Shown: positions 11,048 to 22,270 of the stretch, one piece after another
How positions within the stretch are numbered: the stretch's first letter is position 1
Layout of the letters: the number at the start of each line of letters is the position of its first letter
Assembly (NCBI GenBank): GCA_947846985.1
Contig: CANTUZ010000002.1
Location: 134,191,889 to 134,255,888, forward strand
Direction: 5' to 3'
DNA length: 64,000 nt
From: Fratercula arctica
Taxonomy: Eukaryota; Chordata; Aves; Charadriiformes; Alcidae
Made by a program: the position numbers and the translations under genes
The notes under the pieces: generated by a model
What the model was told of the DNA's origin: nothing
The model's database searches: none
The model's input: only the letters and a program-made list of their open reading frames with translations

Positions 11048-11258
11048 GGACTTCTTCACGTTCAGTAGGAACTTGCTGCAAACAACTCAGTTCAGTGGAC
11101 AGAGCTCCTTCACACTCCGTTTTTTCCTTTTCCCTGTTTTCTAGTATTTCAATGGACTGAGTAGCTGAGTGCAATCCTTTTTAAAAGCCGTGATGTAACT
11201 ATTATGTAACTATTCTGAACTTATGAGGCTATTAAATAAAATTGTCAAATATATGAAG
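11048..11258 (+). other. FABP5: FABP5 3' untranslated region
   Basis: About 210 bases lie between the TGA and the expected cleavage site, without a long ORF. The end is inferred from the AATAAA at 11235-11240 and a downstream TG/T-rich stretch near 11260-11275. Confidence 0.7.
11235..11240 (+). terminator. FABP5: Polyadenylation signal AATAAA of FABP5
   Basis: This is the canonical hexamer, 188 bases after the stop codon, followed about 20-35 bases later by a U/GU-rich stretch (GAAATGTTGTT). It is the first canonical signal after the coding region. Confidence 0.8.
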
Positions 11259-11789
11259 TGGAAATGTTGTTACTATAGTGAAGTTTTAAAGTGAGGTTTT
11301 ATAAAAACTCAGTTTGGTTTTAGGCTCTGCTACAAACTGCCTTCAGTTCAAGATAATGGCAACGAACAGTTAAGCTGTTCTTTAAGCTGAATTTTGACCA
11401 GAGTCCTTAATTGCTAAGGTAGTAAAACCTGAAATAGAAAAAAAAACCATTCAGAGTTCAGGTTCTAGAGTTGTTTCTAACTTGCATGTTACAAAGTGAA
11501 TAGATTTGAGTGGGAATAAATAAGAGATAAGCTTTGGTGGTGTTTAAGTAGAGGAATGTATTTTCAGGAGTTTGTTTTTTCATGTTTCAAACCCACAAAT
11601 TTCTTATCTGAAAAAAATATATGCTGGTGAACCATAAACCTAAGCAAACACATACATGCTTTACTGAAAGGAAGTCTTATTTTGAAAAGACTCTTTGTTG
11701 TCCTAGCAAAATTCTTACTTCCTGTCTAGTAACATTCTAAAAATGCTTAACCAAAATCTACTGAAATACTGCCTAAAACCTAAAGCCTC

Positions 11790-11834
11790 ATTTTATTTTA
11801 TTTTATTTTATTTTATTTTATTTTATTTTTTTTA
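11790..11834. repeat. (ATTTT)n microsatellite
   Basis: About eight perfect ATTTT units end in a T8 run. It lies roughly 550 bases after the FABP5 poly-A signal. Confidence 0.92.
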
Positions 11835-14800
11835 AACTGGCTTGGAACACCTAGCAATGGAGTTTATATGCTTTGAAGTGCCATAATAAATAATCAGAAA
11901 TATCAGCGTCTTGAGTATTACTTTTACACTGGTTGGGAAACAGAGTCTATGATGCTACTATTCTTCCAAAGAGATGTCAGATCAGACAAGATTAAAAAGG
12001 TTTAGGTCAATATCTGTCACACCAGACAAACATGTCCTAAAAGTGAAACTCTTTGGCAATGGGTGATGGGGAGATTTCTATCAGATTCAGAAGCCCGGGG
12101 GATCCTGCAATGGCTCACTTCCACTTTGCAACATCAGTCGTTGCAGAATCCATTGCTCCTTCAACCCTACTGACATTTTAGCTGCTCGGTGCATGCGTCA
12201 TATTACTGAGCTTACCCTAATAGCAGAAAAGTCTGTTCTTTACGTTCATCCTATCAACCATGGAAAATTACTTTCCCCCTAATTTTGGACCATTTAGCCT
12301 TTTCATAATTTCCTGACTATTTATGAATCATCCCCTTTGCCTATGTCATCTGTAAGAACTTATAGCTGGAGCATATTTCTTGAATATTTTTTTTTACGCT
12401 CTGTATAAAAGTAAATATTTTTCCTGGTCCCCTAATGTCTCCTTTTTGAGTTGGCCGATTTTCATATCACCTTCATTTAGCATTTTTCCTGAAGATCTAT
12501 GCTGTATTCCTATATGGGACATCAGAAATAGATTTTTTTTTTATTATTTGGGGAAGGAATATCCCCATAGAAACAGAAAACAAACTGATCTGATGAGGAA
12601 CCTGGTGAATTTACAATCAGAAATACACTAAGCGGTAGCAGGAGAATGGCTGCAGCAATGGCCTGATGTGAAAATCCTGCCTGTCTTCCAAAAGAAACAA
12701 CATTAATGCTTTAAGCAGGACATTATGCCTTCTTTGGGGTCACTGGTCTATCACTTACCGCTGCTTGTTTACTCTTCTGATACTGGGTAGTGTTAATTGT
12801 TTATCTTTCATTTGAATGGAAAGACCTTCCAATGTCTTTTATAGGACATCCGTTTTGATTACAATGAGATCACTTCTTGTAAAACAAAAAGCAGAAGAGT
12901 ATCTTTTTAGAGCGATTTCCTTTGGAAACAAGGCTTATAAAGTCCGTGTTTGTGTGTGTGTGCTCCCTGATTTCAGCCACATGTGAAGTAGAGGCTAGAG
13001 GTCCCAAAGATAATTATTCTTCCACAAATGTCATGAAAATAGGCATCCTGATGAAGGAGATAGACCATTAAAGTGCCTTGATGATGGAAAGACTGCACAT
13101 GGAAGTGACACTTTGACATTAAATGGAAGAAAAACATTATAAGCCCTCTTAGCACACAGAAGAAGTTATCTTAAACATGAAAGTTGACCAACAGTAAACC
13201 ACAGATCAACAGGAAACCAGAATTCTTTAGAGCTAATTCTCCAGAACTGCTTAGGCTCACATATTTATTTGCTTTATTTTGATGTTAGCTTCAGCCTATG
13301 TTGCTGGTAACTTCAATGTAAGTGTACTGTGACCCAGAACTACCATATGTACAACCTGGTTGTGTTAGATTAGACCATATACTTAAAACGACAATTGTTT
13401 TATAGTACTGCAAGCCAAGATTTATAATGCCGAAGACTTGAAAATACAATTAATTTCCAAATTCCTTCTATTCATTATTATACAAGCCAAAAGTTTTACT
13501 CTTCATGAAGTGTGTATACACAATGTTCTCATCAGTGTAAAATAACCAATTGTCCTGAGATTTGAATAACTCTCTCTAGTTCACTATATCACGTAAGATG
13601 GTGGAAAATAAGACTGCTGAGAACAACTGAAAAAGAAGAAATTATTCATTATCCAGCCAGGACTGCTTTACAATGATACAGAGCTATTAAATCAGGAGTC
13701 AAGTTTTGTTGTGACATTTTAGTACATGTTTTTGAAAATATTTTGGAGGGATAGAAGAAATGCGGTCAGCAAACCAAAGCTGCAAGCAAAACTTGCTCAA
13801 GGAGAAGCAGCTTCCATATCCACTCCAATACTTTCATTTAAAGTCATGAGCAATGTCCAAATTATATCTTTTCATCTCACAGTCTTCTCAAATTGGTGCT
13901 GTTCTGCTTTTTCCATAGCAGGGGGTTTGTTTTTTGTTTGTTTGGGTTTTTTTTTTGAGGGGAGGGATTGGGGATTTTGGGTGAGGTGTTTTTTGTGGTG
14001 AGCTGGGGTGAAGCAGTAGAAAATGAAGTTGTTCAGCAATTTAGATCTGATGTTCTACCACATTATGGAAATCTCTTGTCTGAGCTTTCCAGGAACACTA
14101 ATGAAACAGCACTGAGCTTTGGGGAGAGCGTACTGGCTCTATACAATGCTCAGACTATCAAAGATTTTCCTGTTATGGTTTGGTTATATGATTTATTTCA
14201 AAATTGTTATCCTACTCTGCCTGAAACCTCTGTAATTAATACTGGCCTTTCCTCTTCCTCTCCCCTCCCTAACTCACAAGTGCACTTCAGATCAAAGTTT
14301 TTTTAAAAACAAAGTCAGTGATGGGAAATCTCTCAGTTTTCTGAGGTTACGGTCCCACTGTTAGCTGTCAGCTCTCCTAAAAACAGGCAGGGATTATTTC
14401 TTCAAGTGTGGAGGTCAAGTGTAGGAAGATTCGCTCTGCCAATGGCTACTTGGGCAACATTAACTGTGAGACTCAAACATACAAAAAGAAAATGAATCAT
14501 TGAATAGGCACTCTATTTTTTGTTTCAGGTTAGAATCTAAAAATCTAGTATTGTTGATCCTAGTGAGTATGAAAAATAAACAGCCTTCTTAGTTATGTAT
14601 AATATTATGCCCAATATATTTCATCGTTCATAAATCAGTCCATTCAAAGTAACTCTTATTAAAAAGTCAGATGCTGGAAATAAGTGCCCTGTAAGTATTT
14701 CTCAGGGCCCCAAGGGGCCTTGGCCACGAGGCTTCCCCTGACCCCTGCCCAGGAGCCCCATTTTGGCTCAGCCTGGGGCATCAGTCCGTGCCTCAGCTAG

Positions 14801-17800
14801 TTGTCAGAGGGTCAGTCTCCAGCTCTGGAGACTGACAAAAAGTTATGCATTAAACTAATTTCTCTGAAGGAACTGCCTTATAAAGGGCTTGTATTCTACT
14901 TAAAATTGTTTTACAAAAACACTAGCAGTAATGCAGGCCGACTCCAACCAAACCTTTTGTTGGTGACTCCTTCCCTGTCTGAGTATGTGCTAACACAATG
15001 AATGGATTAGAAACCCTTTGCACTGCGTTGATTATTTGTGCTTGTAGGGGAAAAAAAATCCCACACCGTGTGGTAGTGGGTGGGAACAAGTTAACATACA
15101 TTAATTATTCTTTGATGCCTCATTTCAATCCCATTGTTCAGCCCTGGGAGGATTTAGCACTATTTTCACAGGTTTTGGAGACAATCCAGCATCTGTGTAA
15201 ACACATTTTTGTCCCATGGTTCTCCTTCTAGCTTTGGCTTTTCAGCCCTTGTACATCAAATTAAGATTTTGTTGACACTTCCCAGAATGGTTTTATTCAT
15301 ACTATTATTTCAGAGGAAAAGGAAACACTACTAGAGACCCCACTCCCAAGAGTGAATTTGGCTTCCTTTCCAGCAAAAAAGTTTCCAAAATCAATTCCCT
15401 TTACTAGATGGTCTTAATTATATTCTGGAGATATTTACAGGTGAATCCCATTATAGTTTCAGAAGAAATGTAAAGTTTCAGCAATAAGTGCAATTCAGAA
15501 TCAGTTTCAGATAATGTCCTGCAAAAATTTACTGAATGCAAAATATTACAGTTGAGATGCTAAAATAAGTAACACATTTGTCATTAATCACAGATGTACA
15601 CTCTGAAATTAAACACTAGAAGACAAATATCCCACTCTGAGGACCATGCATGCTACTTATCTAGGACTGGACATTTGCTCCCACACGCCTACCATCTGGT
15701 TCCCTCGGAAATTCATGCCTGAAATCAATGAGTCTACCTTCAGAAAAGGCATTAGCTAAGGATGCAGCTCAGCTCACTGTGCAATGCAAGTGTCCAACAG
15801 AGAATCAAGGGATGGAATGCAATTTACAGGTTTTTTTTTTGTGTGTGTGTTTTTTTCTTTTTTTTTTCATTGCTGCTGCACACCCTAGGGCATTCTCGCT
15901 CTGTGGCTTCGTTTCCTCTGGGGCCATGCAGTGTAGTCTTGTACGGTGAACAGCAAATTTGAAACCATAAAGAATAAGGTAGCCTGCATCTCTTGACCTC
16001 AAAAGCAACCCTGAACTGAGACCAGGGAGTCCATGATAGAGGAGTTTCTGGAAACTCATGGAGTATAAAGGCTCTTTGCGTACATGGAAAGTTGAGCTGA
16101 AGGCAACTCAGACTGAGTCCGTACTCTAGAAATTATGTCCGAGCCTTGTTATGGCTTTGCAATTTAATTCTATAAGTAGCCCAGTGAAGTAGGGAAGTAG
16201 GAATCATTCCTATATTATTGCAGAGTGCAATCAAGGCAAAATACCATTAATAATTTCCCTTTCCAAAATGTATAAAGCAGTAATTGATACTGGGATTTGC
16301 CCTCCGTGCTTTCTGTTGTCTCATCTCCACTCATTCTCCTAAACTACCTTGCCTTGTACAGATTTAATTGCATATAAATAAAGTTCAGAAAATGGGATGT
16401 TACTATTCTTTTACATTTATTTTTTTCCCTTGGTGAGATGCAGAGTGAAAATGCAAGGTGCATATTTTTACTGGAGGCATTGTTTGAATAATCATCTGTT
16501 TGCACAACTCATGGAATACGGTTCCTCTGTTTAACCATCTTAACTGATGGCTGCTTTACTGAAACCGCAACAGAAGAGAAACAGCCGCTTGACTAAAATA
16601 GAAATCACAGATGCCTCAGTGCCTTAGCATCCTCAGTCCCCTTTCCCCTTGTCATGTATTTGCACAGCACAATTCACGCTTATCTGAGCCTACACATTAT
16701 CCCTTTGGATGTTTGTTTTCTTCATGAAAATTCTTCTTTTTTCCTATTATGTTTAAGATTATCAAATCTCTTGGATTCAGATTCTGAGCATCCAGCTAAT
16801 GTGATTACTGGTAGAGGGCTTAAGAAAGATAAGAATAAATATAGCTGCATCTTGTCCAGTCTCTCTCTCTCTCCCCTCCACCCCCCCCTTTTTTTTGGCC
16901 TTTTTCGCTCTGTTTTTCAACACCAAGAGAATGAAGAATAATAAGTGTATAGCTTTTCTCTCTAACTACAGGCAATATTATCCGTGGCAGCCATCTTGAA
17001 AGTCTGATTTTAAAGTCTCAGCAATATTAGACCCAGATGTAACTGGTTCCACATGTACTTTGTTCTCATGCTGTGCTGAAATGGTTTTAAGTAGAATTTT
17101 CTCCAGTATTTAGTTAGGATACTTTTCTGACCTAGGAAAGTAGGTAGAAATATGCTTTCCCCAAAAGCAATTCTCTGCTGGATTGAGGTGTTTTAATAGT
17201 GACAGTGTTATTACTTTCTGAATGTAATTTATGATAATCAAATTAAGTAAACAATCTGAAAAGATCTGGTTCCTTTATTAATCTCTCAGCTAGAGCTCTA
17301 CAGACCTGGAAGAAGTTGGATCATGTCTGGATGGAACTGGAACTCAAGTTTTAAGCAGGAACTTGAAAATTTGTAGCTCGTTTTTCACTGGATTCTGTCT
17401 TGTTGCAGTCTTAATTTACAGGGTTCTGAGATTTTCCCTCATAATTTATTTATTTTCCCAGTTGAGTTACTCACATCTGTCATGCGTACCTTGCTTTGGG
17501 AGCTTGTGGTCAATGTTTAAGAGACAGTCCATAGAAGTTTCTCAACTTATTTTTCCTCATTGTGTCTGTAAAGGAGAGGGAAGGAACAATTCAGGTTAAA
17601 TATCCTTTGATATAATATGGCCAAAATAATAAGTCCTGGAAGAAAGGTATCCCCAGAGATTTTTCGCTGCAAGAAAACACAAATCTGAAACATTACCTAT
17701 CCTTGGAAAATAAAGTGTACCAAACTCTTTGGAATATTTAAAAAATCTTAGATAAAGCTCTGCAAACTCAGGTCAACAGCCATAGCTCCCATTCATGTAG

Positions 17801-18063
17801 ATAGTGACTTATTTGGGACTGGTTGAACACCCCTCCTTGTGAGTAAAACCACGGTTTGTGTGAGAGGTTGTCCAGATGTCTACTGGAATTTCCCTTTTTC
17901 CCAGCTGATAATTCTTCTTGTCAGTTGTGTCGTTGTTCCACTGTGATCAACTATTTTCTTAAAGATAAAAGCCAACTTTTTGTTACATTTAGTGAGATTT
18001 CGCTGGTCCTGTTGTACCCATGGCTTTAAATTTCAGGAGATGCTTGACACTTTCCCATAATTT

Positions 18064-18123
18064 CTTCTATGGATTTTACTAGCTAACTGCTACCTTCTAT
18101 AGATTTTACAAGCTAATTGCTGC
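18064..18123 (+). repeat. 30-bp tandem duplication
   Basis: Two adjacent copies of TTCTATGGATTTTACTAGCT plus ten further bases differ at a few positions (G/A in TTCTATG, T/A before AGCTAA, C/T in AACTGC). This looks like a simple local duplication. Confidence 0.75.
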
Positions 18124-19570
18124 TTTGAGGCTGAAGCATACTCAGCTGGATTTCTGAGCTGGATTCCTGCTGAGATCAAGAGCTAAGGAAGTTTCCTATA
18201 GAGGCACTGAAAATATTTTACGAAATGGCAGCCTTCTGTATCAATGGAAAGCCTTACATTACTTCAGTAAGATTGGATTGTGCTTTAGTAAGTGTAAGCT
18301 AATATTAGAGATCAAGAATGAATGATTAATTTTAAGACATGTTACTGACTCTTTAAAATTAGATTATAAAATTTTCCTCCTTGATGTTTATAATACTTAT
18401 GATGATAAGAGAGTTCAATGGGAACACAATTTGAGCAGCAAGTAAAGTTTGATAGATTCATATTTTTACTTATTTATTCTGATAGGTTGATGAGGCTGAG
18501 ACTTAAAACAGAAAGGAGAGATCATCTTTGCCAGCATGGTTTTATTATGCTCTCACTGTCTTATTCTTGGAATAAGACCCAAGAGTAACGTGTGGAATTG
18601 AGTAGAGAAAAAAAAAAAAAAAGCATTCTCTTGGTGTTATTCTTATTTAATTACATTATCATAGAGAAAACATTTCCCTTACATGGTTTATTGGCCTTGA
18701 ATAGTATCAACAGATTTTAGTAGGACGGATATTTAGTTGCATCTTACAATAACATCTCACTGTTAACTTCAATAGTGTTATGATGACATATGAACAAGCA
18801 AAAAGCATATAGGATTCAATGTCTTTTTTTTTAGCTTAGTGGTTATTGGGACATCTTTTGAAGAAAACATCAATGAAACATGTTGTACAATATTGTCAGT
18901 CATGCCTGTACTGTTATTTAACATTGCTGAAAAGAAGGCTGTAATTAATTTTTGGCTACCCTATGCAATGGGGTGTTGCCCTTGCAAGTCTTTAAATTAA
19001 TGTCATGTAACAAAATGCCAGCTACTTACTAAGCAGAGCAACTTTCTTTTCATATTAAGGTGCATGTAGTTACATCAGGGAGAAAAAAGAAATCTAATGC
19101 TATTTTATTACTGTAAGTCCATTGGATGCAGCTCAAATCTGGAAGAGCCAGATAAATTTTTTGTATAGCTCTCAAATTATGGGCAAATTTATGAATTATT
19201 TTCTATGAGATAACTCTCATGACTTCACCTCTTGCTTTTGGAAGATGCACGTGGATGTAATTTGATGTAATTTCAGATATCATCTGAGAAAAATAGGTTA
19301 GATGAATAAAAGCATGATTTTATTAACACAATTGCTCTTACTGCCCAAGCCAAGAAGAACCAGTGTAGGTTTTCTCATGTGATTTGCATTTAATAGGTGC
19401 ATTTCACAGTCACAGTTCTTGTAGGGCAGAGCGGCATAACCTCTATTTTTATAACTTTGCCTTTTTACCAAATAAAACTGTGCTCCTTGAGAGTTGTGAG
19501 GGACCTTGGAAGTTATTGGCTCATCTAATGACCAGTGTCTGATTTGGCAAATCAAACAGTACTCCTTCAG

Positions 19571-20470
19571 ATCATAGAATCACAGAATCATAGAATGTGT
19601 TGGGTTGGAAGGGATCTTTAAAGGTCATCTAGTCCAACCCCCCTGCAATAAGCAGGGACATCTTCAACTAGATCAGGTTGCTCAGAGCCTCATCAAGCCT
19701 GGCCTTGAATGTCTCCAGGGATGGGGCCTCCACCACCTCTCTGGGCAACCTGTGCCAGTGTTTCACCACCCTCATTGTAAAGAACTTCATCCTAATGTCT
19801 AATCTAAACCCACCCTGCTCTAGTGTAAAACCATTGCCCCTCGTCCTATCACTACATGCCCTTGCAAACAGCCCCTCCCCAGCTTTCCTGTAGGCCCCCT
19901 TCATGTACTGGAAGGCTGCTATAAGGTCTCCCCAGAGCTTTCTCTTCTCCAGGCTGAACGACCTCAACTCTCTCAGCCTGTCTTCATAGGAGAGTTGCTC
20001 CAGCCCTCGGATCATTTTTGTGGCCCTCCTCTGGACCTGCTCGAACAGGTCCATGTCCTTCTTGTGCTGAGGACTCCAGAGCTGGACACAGTACTCCAGA
20101 TGGGGTCTCACCATGGCAGAGTAGAGGGGCAGAATCACCTCTCTGGATCTGCTGGTCACAAGTCTTTTGAGGCAGCTGCCCAGGATGTGATTGGCCACCT
20201 GGGCTGCAAGCACACGTTGTTGGCTCACATCCAGCTTTTCATCCGTGAGTACCCCCAAGTCCTTTTCTGTAGGGCTGTTCTCTGTCACATCATCCCCCAG
20301 CCTATATTGATAACGAGAATTGTCCCCACCCAAGTGTAGAACCTTGCGCTTGGCCTTGTTGAACTTCATAAGGTTTGCTCGGGTCCAGCTCTCTAGCTTG
20401 TCCAGGTCCCTCTGAATGACATCCCGTCCCTCTGGCACATCGACCGCTCCACTCAGCTTAGTGATGCAGA
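19571..20470 (-). mobile_element. CR1 LINE, 5'-truncated, with 3' end
   Basis: Read on the - strand this is the 3' part of a chicken-repeat-1 non-LTR retrotransposon. The 3' terminus near 19571-19596 is the 8-mer repeat that reads CATTCTATGATTCTGTGATT in the element's sense. It is preceded by the conserved GGACTAGATGACCTTTAAAG block. Upstream lies an open reverse-transcriptase C-terminal frame. The element ends abruptly near 20470-20500, which is the usual 5' truncation. No target-site duplication is evident, as is usual for CR1. It is the best preserved copy in the window. Confidence 0.93.
19668..20438 (-). pseudogene. CR1 ORF2 C-terminal remnant (reverse transcriptase tail)
   Basis: An unbroken 256-codon frame covers the region after the catalytic core of the CR1 reverse transcriptase. 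Diagnostic pieces are VIQRDLDKLESWTRANLMKF near residue 8, [26 protein letters not shown] and LPREVVEAPSLETFKARLDE near the end. The catalytic FADD box and the endonuclease domain lie 5' of the truncation, so the copy cannot move by itself. An open frame of this length suggests a fairly young insertion. The nominal ATG is an internal methionine. Confidence 0.9.
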
Positions 20471-20499
20471 CCCAAAAATACTCAATGTCCCCTGCAAGT

Positions 20500-21087
20500 A
20501 AAAAAATAAATAAATGTAGTGTTCAAAGCTTTTATTTCTGTGAAATCAAACAATTGTGAAGAACTAGTAAGCAACCATGGAATCCTTTTCTGTCCCCTCT
20601 TTATCCTTTGGTGAGGCTAGGTCTAGCATTTCACATAGTGAAAGACCTCTTCAAAAGGAAAGTTTGAACATTTTACTGATTTTGCTCGTGTTTTTATTAG
20701 GAGATTTAGAAGACTTTTGCTTATTTCCCTTCTGTGACACAATGAATTTAGTGGAATTCATTCAAATTTCCTTTTTTATGAGTCCTTTAGTGGTTAATAT
20801 TCCCACTTCAGTAAAAGGGGAATTCCTGCAGGGTTCTTCATGGGTATCTGCTGTCCTAGTTCTGTATACTAGATTTATTCTAGATGTTCAAACACAAACT
20901 TACAGCTGGATGAACTCAGATGCTGAGCTCAGGTATAACAGTGCAAATGAAGTTTGATTCTACTCAAGGCAAATATGTAATTTTACTCTTTTCTGGGATG
21001 ATCCTGAACTAACTAGTTTCCTAATTTCTTGTATGCTTTGCAGTAGCTTGCTCTTTCTTATTTTATTTCTTTCTCTTTCTTCCCTCG
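20500..21087. other. Intergenic spacer
   Basis: There is no gene or named repeat. The 126-codon frame at 20577-20957 (+) shows no family resemblance and starts only 77 bases beyond the CR1 truncation point, so it is left as non-coding. Confidence 0.5.
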
Positions 21088-21340
21088 CCCTTCTCTTTCC
21101 TTCTTTCTCTTTTTCTTTCTCTTTCTCTTTTTCTCCTTCCTTCCTTCCTTCCTTCCTTCCTTCCTTCCTTCCTTCCTTCCTTCCTTCCTTCCTTCCTTCC
21201 TTCCTTCCTTCCTTCCTTCCTTCCTCCCTTCCTCCCTTCCTCCCTTCCTCCCTTCCTCCCTTCCTTCCTCCCTTCCTCCCTTCCCTCCTCCCTTCCTCCC
21301 TTCCTCTTTCCCTTCCTCCCTTCCTCCCTTCTTTCCTTTC
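21088..21340. repeat. 253-nt pure polypyrimidine tract, (TTCC)n core
   Basis: The + strand has only C and T for 253 bases. There is a CTTT-rich start, a near-perfect (TTCC)n core of about 90 bases from about 21136, and a (TCCCTTCC)n-type end. The - strand is a pure GGAA/GAAA purine tract. Mirror-symmetric polypurine-polypyrimidine DNA can form intramolecular triplexes. Long open frames through it on both strands (K/E/G/R-rich or S/F/P-rich) are repeat translations, not proteins. Confidence 0.97.
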
Positions 21341-22179
21341 ATTTTTACAATACATATTTGAGATTGCAAGGGAGATATGATGGTATTGCTGTAAGCAGTG
21401 TTCTTCATTACTATTCCACTTGTATCTCGAAGAAGTGTATTATAGAAAAATAACACAAAGTAGAGCAGGAAGGATCTTTCACAGGTCATTTAATTCCTTC
21501 TGCTATCCCAAAGCTGAATCGATGTCTGTGTCGTCCCTGAGAAATAACAGTCGAGCTGTTTTTAAAATGTCACTAATGGAGATTCCACTTCCTTCCTTAG
21601 CAATCTTTTTCAGATATTGAAGAATGATAGGTCCCTTCCTTTGTTGCAAAGTTTGTCCCTGCCCGCTGTCTCATAGCTGATGTGGGTGCTGACATCCCGA
21701 TTCAGGTCTTTTTCTTCTTATCATTCTTCACAACTAAGCAATGTCTTTCTTGGCAACACCTTCTCTTAAAAGCTTTTCACGCCATGGCTTTGCTTCTACC
21801 TTTCTTACAGGATCTGCCTATGCCTGCAAGACAACTCCGTCTGGTGTTCTGCTTTCTGCATTGTTGACAATGAGCAGGGACTGATAAGGTCTTACTATCA
21901 AACTGATCATTTCTCCAGGTTCTGTTTACTCTGGGTTTGTATAAGGCAGAGTCTAGTCAGATTTGGGATGTATCACAGCAGCGTGCTGAGGCAGCCCTGG
22001 TCACTGGTGGTGCTGTGCCCTGCGGAGTGACTCTGCTTCTCTGCTGACCCAACAGGTCATAATTTCTTGGCTTCCCTGCAAGCCTGAGTGTTCACGTGGG
22101 AAAATGGGAATATGGTACTGAGTGGAATGAATCAATCCAGTTTCCATTTTTAACTGCAGCTATGCTGTTTAGGTCTGTG

Positions 22180-22270
22180 TCCCTGCTTAGTGCAGGGGGG
22201 TTGGGTTAGATGACCTTTAAAGGTCCCTTCCAACACAACACATTCTATAATTCATTCTATGATTCTATGA
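22180..22270 (+). mobile_element. CR1 LINE, 3' end fragment only
   Basis: About 90 bases of the CR1 3' UTR are in sense orientation: GCAGGGGGGTTGGGTTAGAT, GACCTTTAAAGGTCCCTTCC, then the terminal ATTCATTCTATGATTCTATGA. It is an extreme 5' truncation with no coding part left. Confidence 0.92.

Larger units (their letters stand above)
11260..19570. other. Intergenic region downstream of FABP5
   Basis: This is AT-rich DNA with no supported gene on either strand. The only repeats I can name are the TTTTA microsatellite at 11790-11834, T/GT-rich runs at about 13920-13960 and 15829-15868, and a 30-bp tandem duplication at 18064-18123. The longest frame, 13968-14306 (+), has no recognised domain and begins inside a T/G-rich low-complexity run, so it is not called. 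Confidence 0.6.

Noticed and set aside
13968..14306. 112-codon + strand frame
   Set aside because: It starts inside a T/G low-complexity run, has no recognised domain, no upstream promoter features and no splice partner. It is a plausible chance frame.
20960..21489. Long K/E/G/R-rich frames on the - strand and S/F/P-rich frames on the + strand
   Set aside because: They are translations of the (TTCC)n polypyrimidine tract. All frames of a tetranucleotide repeat without stops look open.
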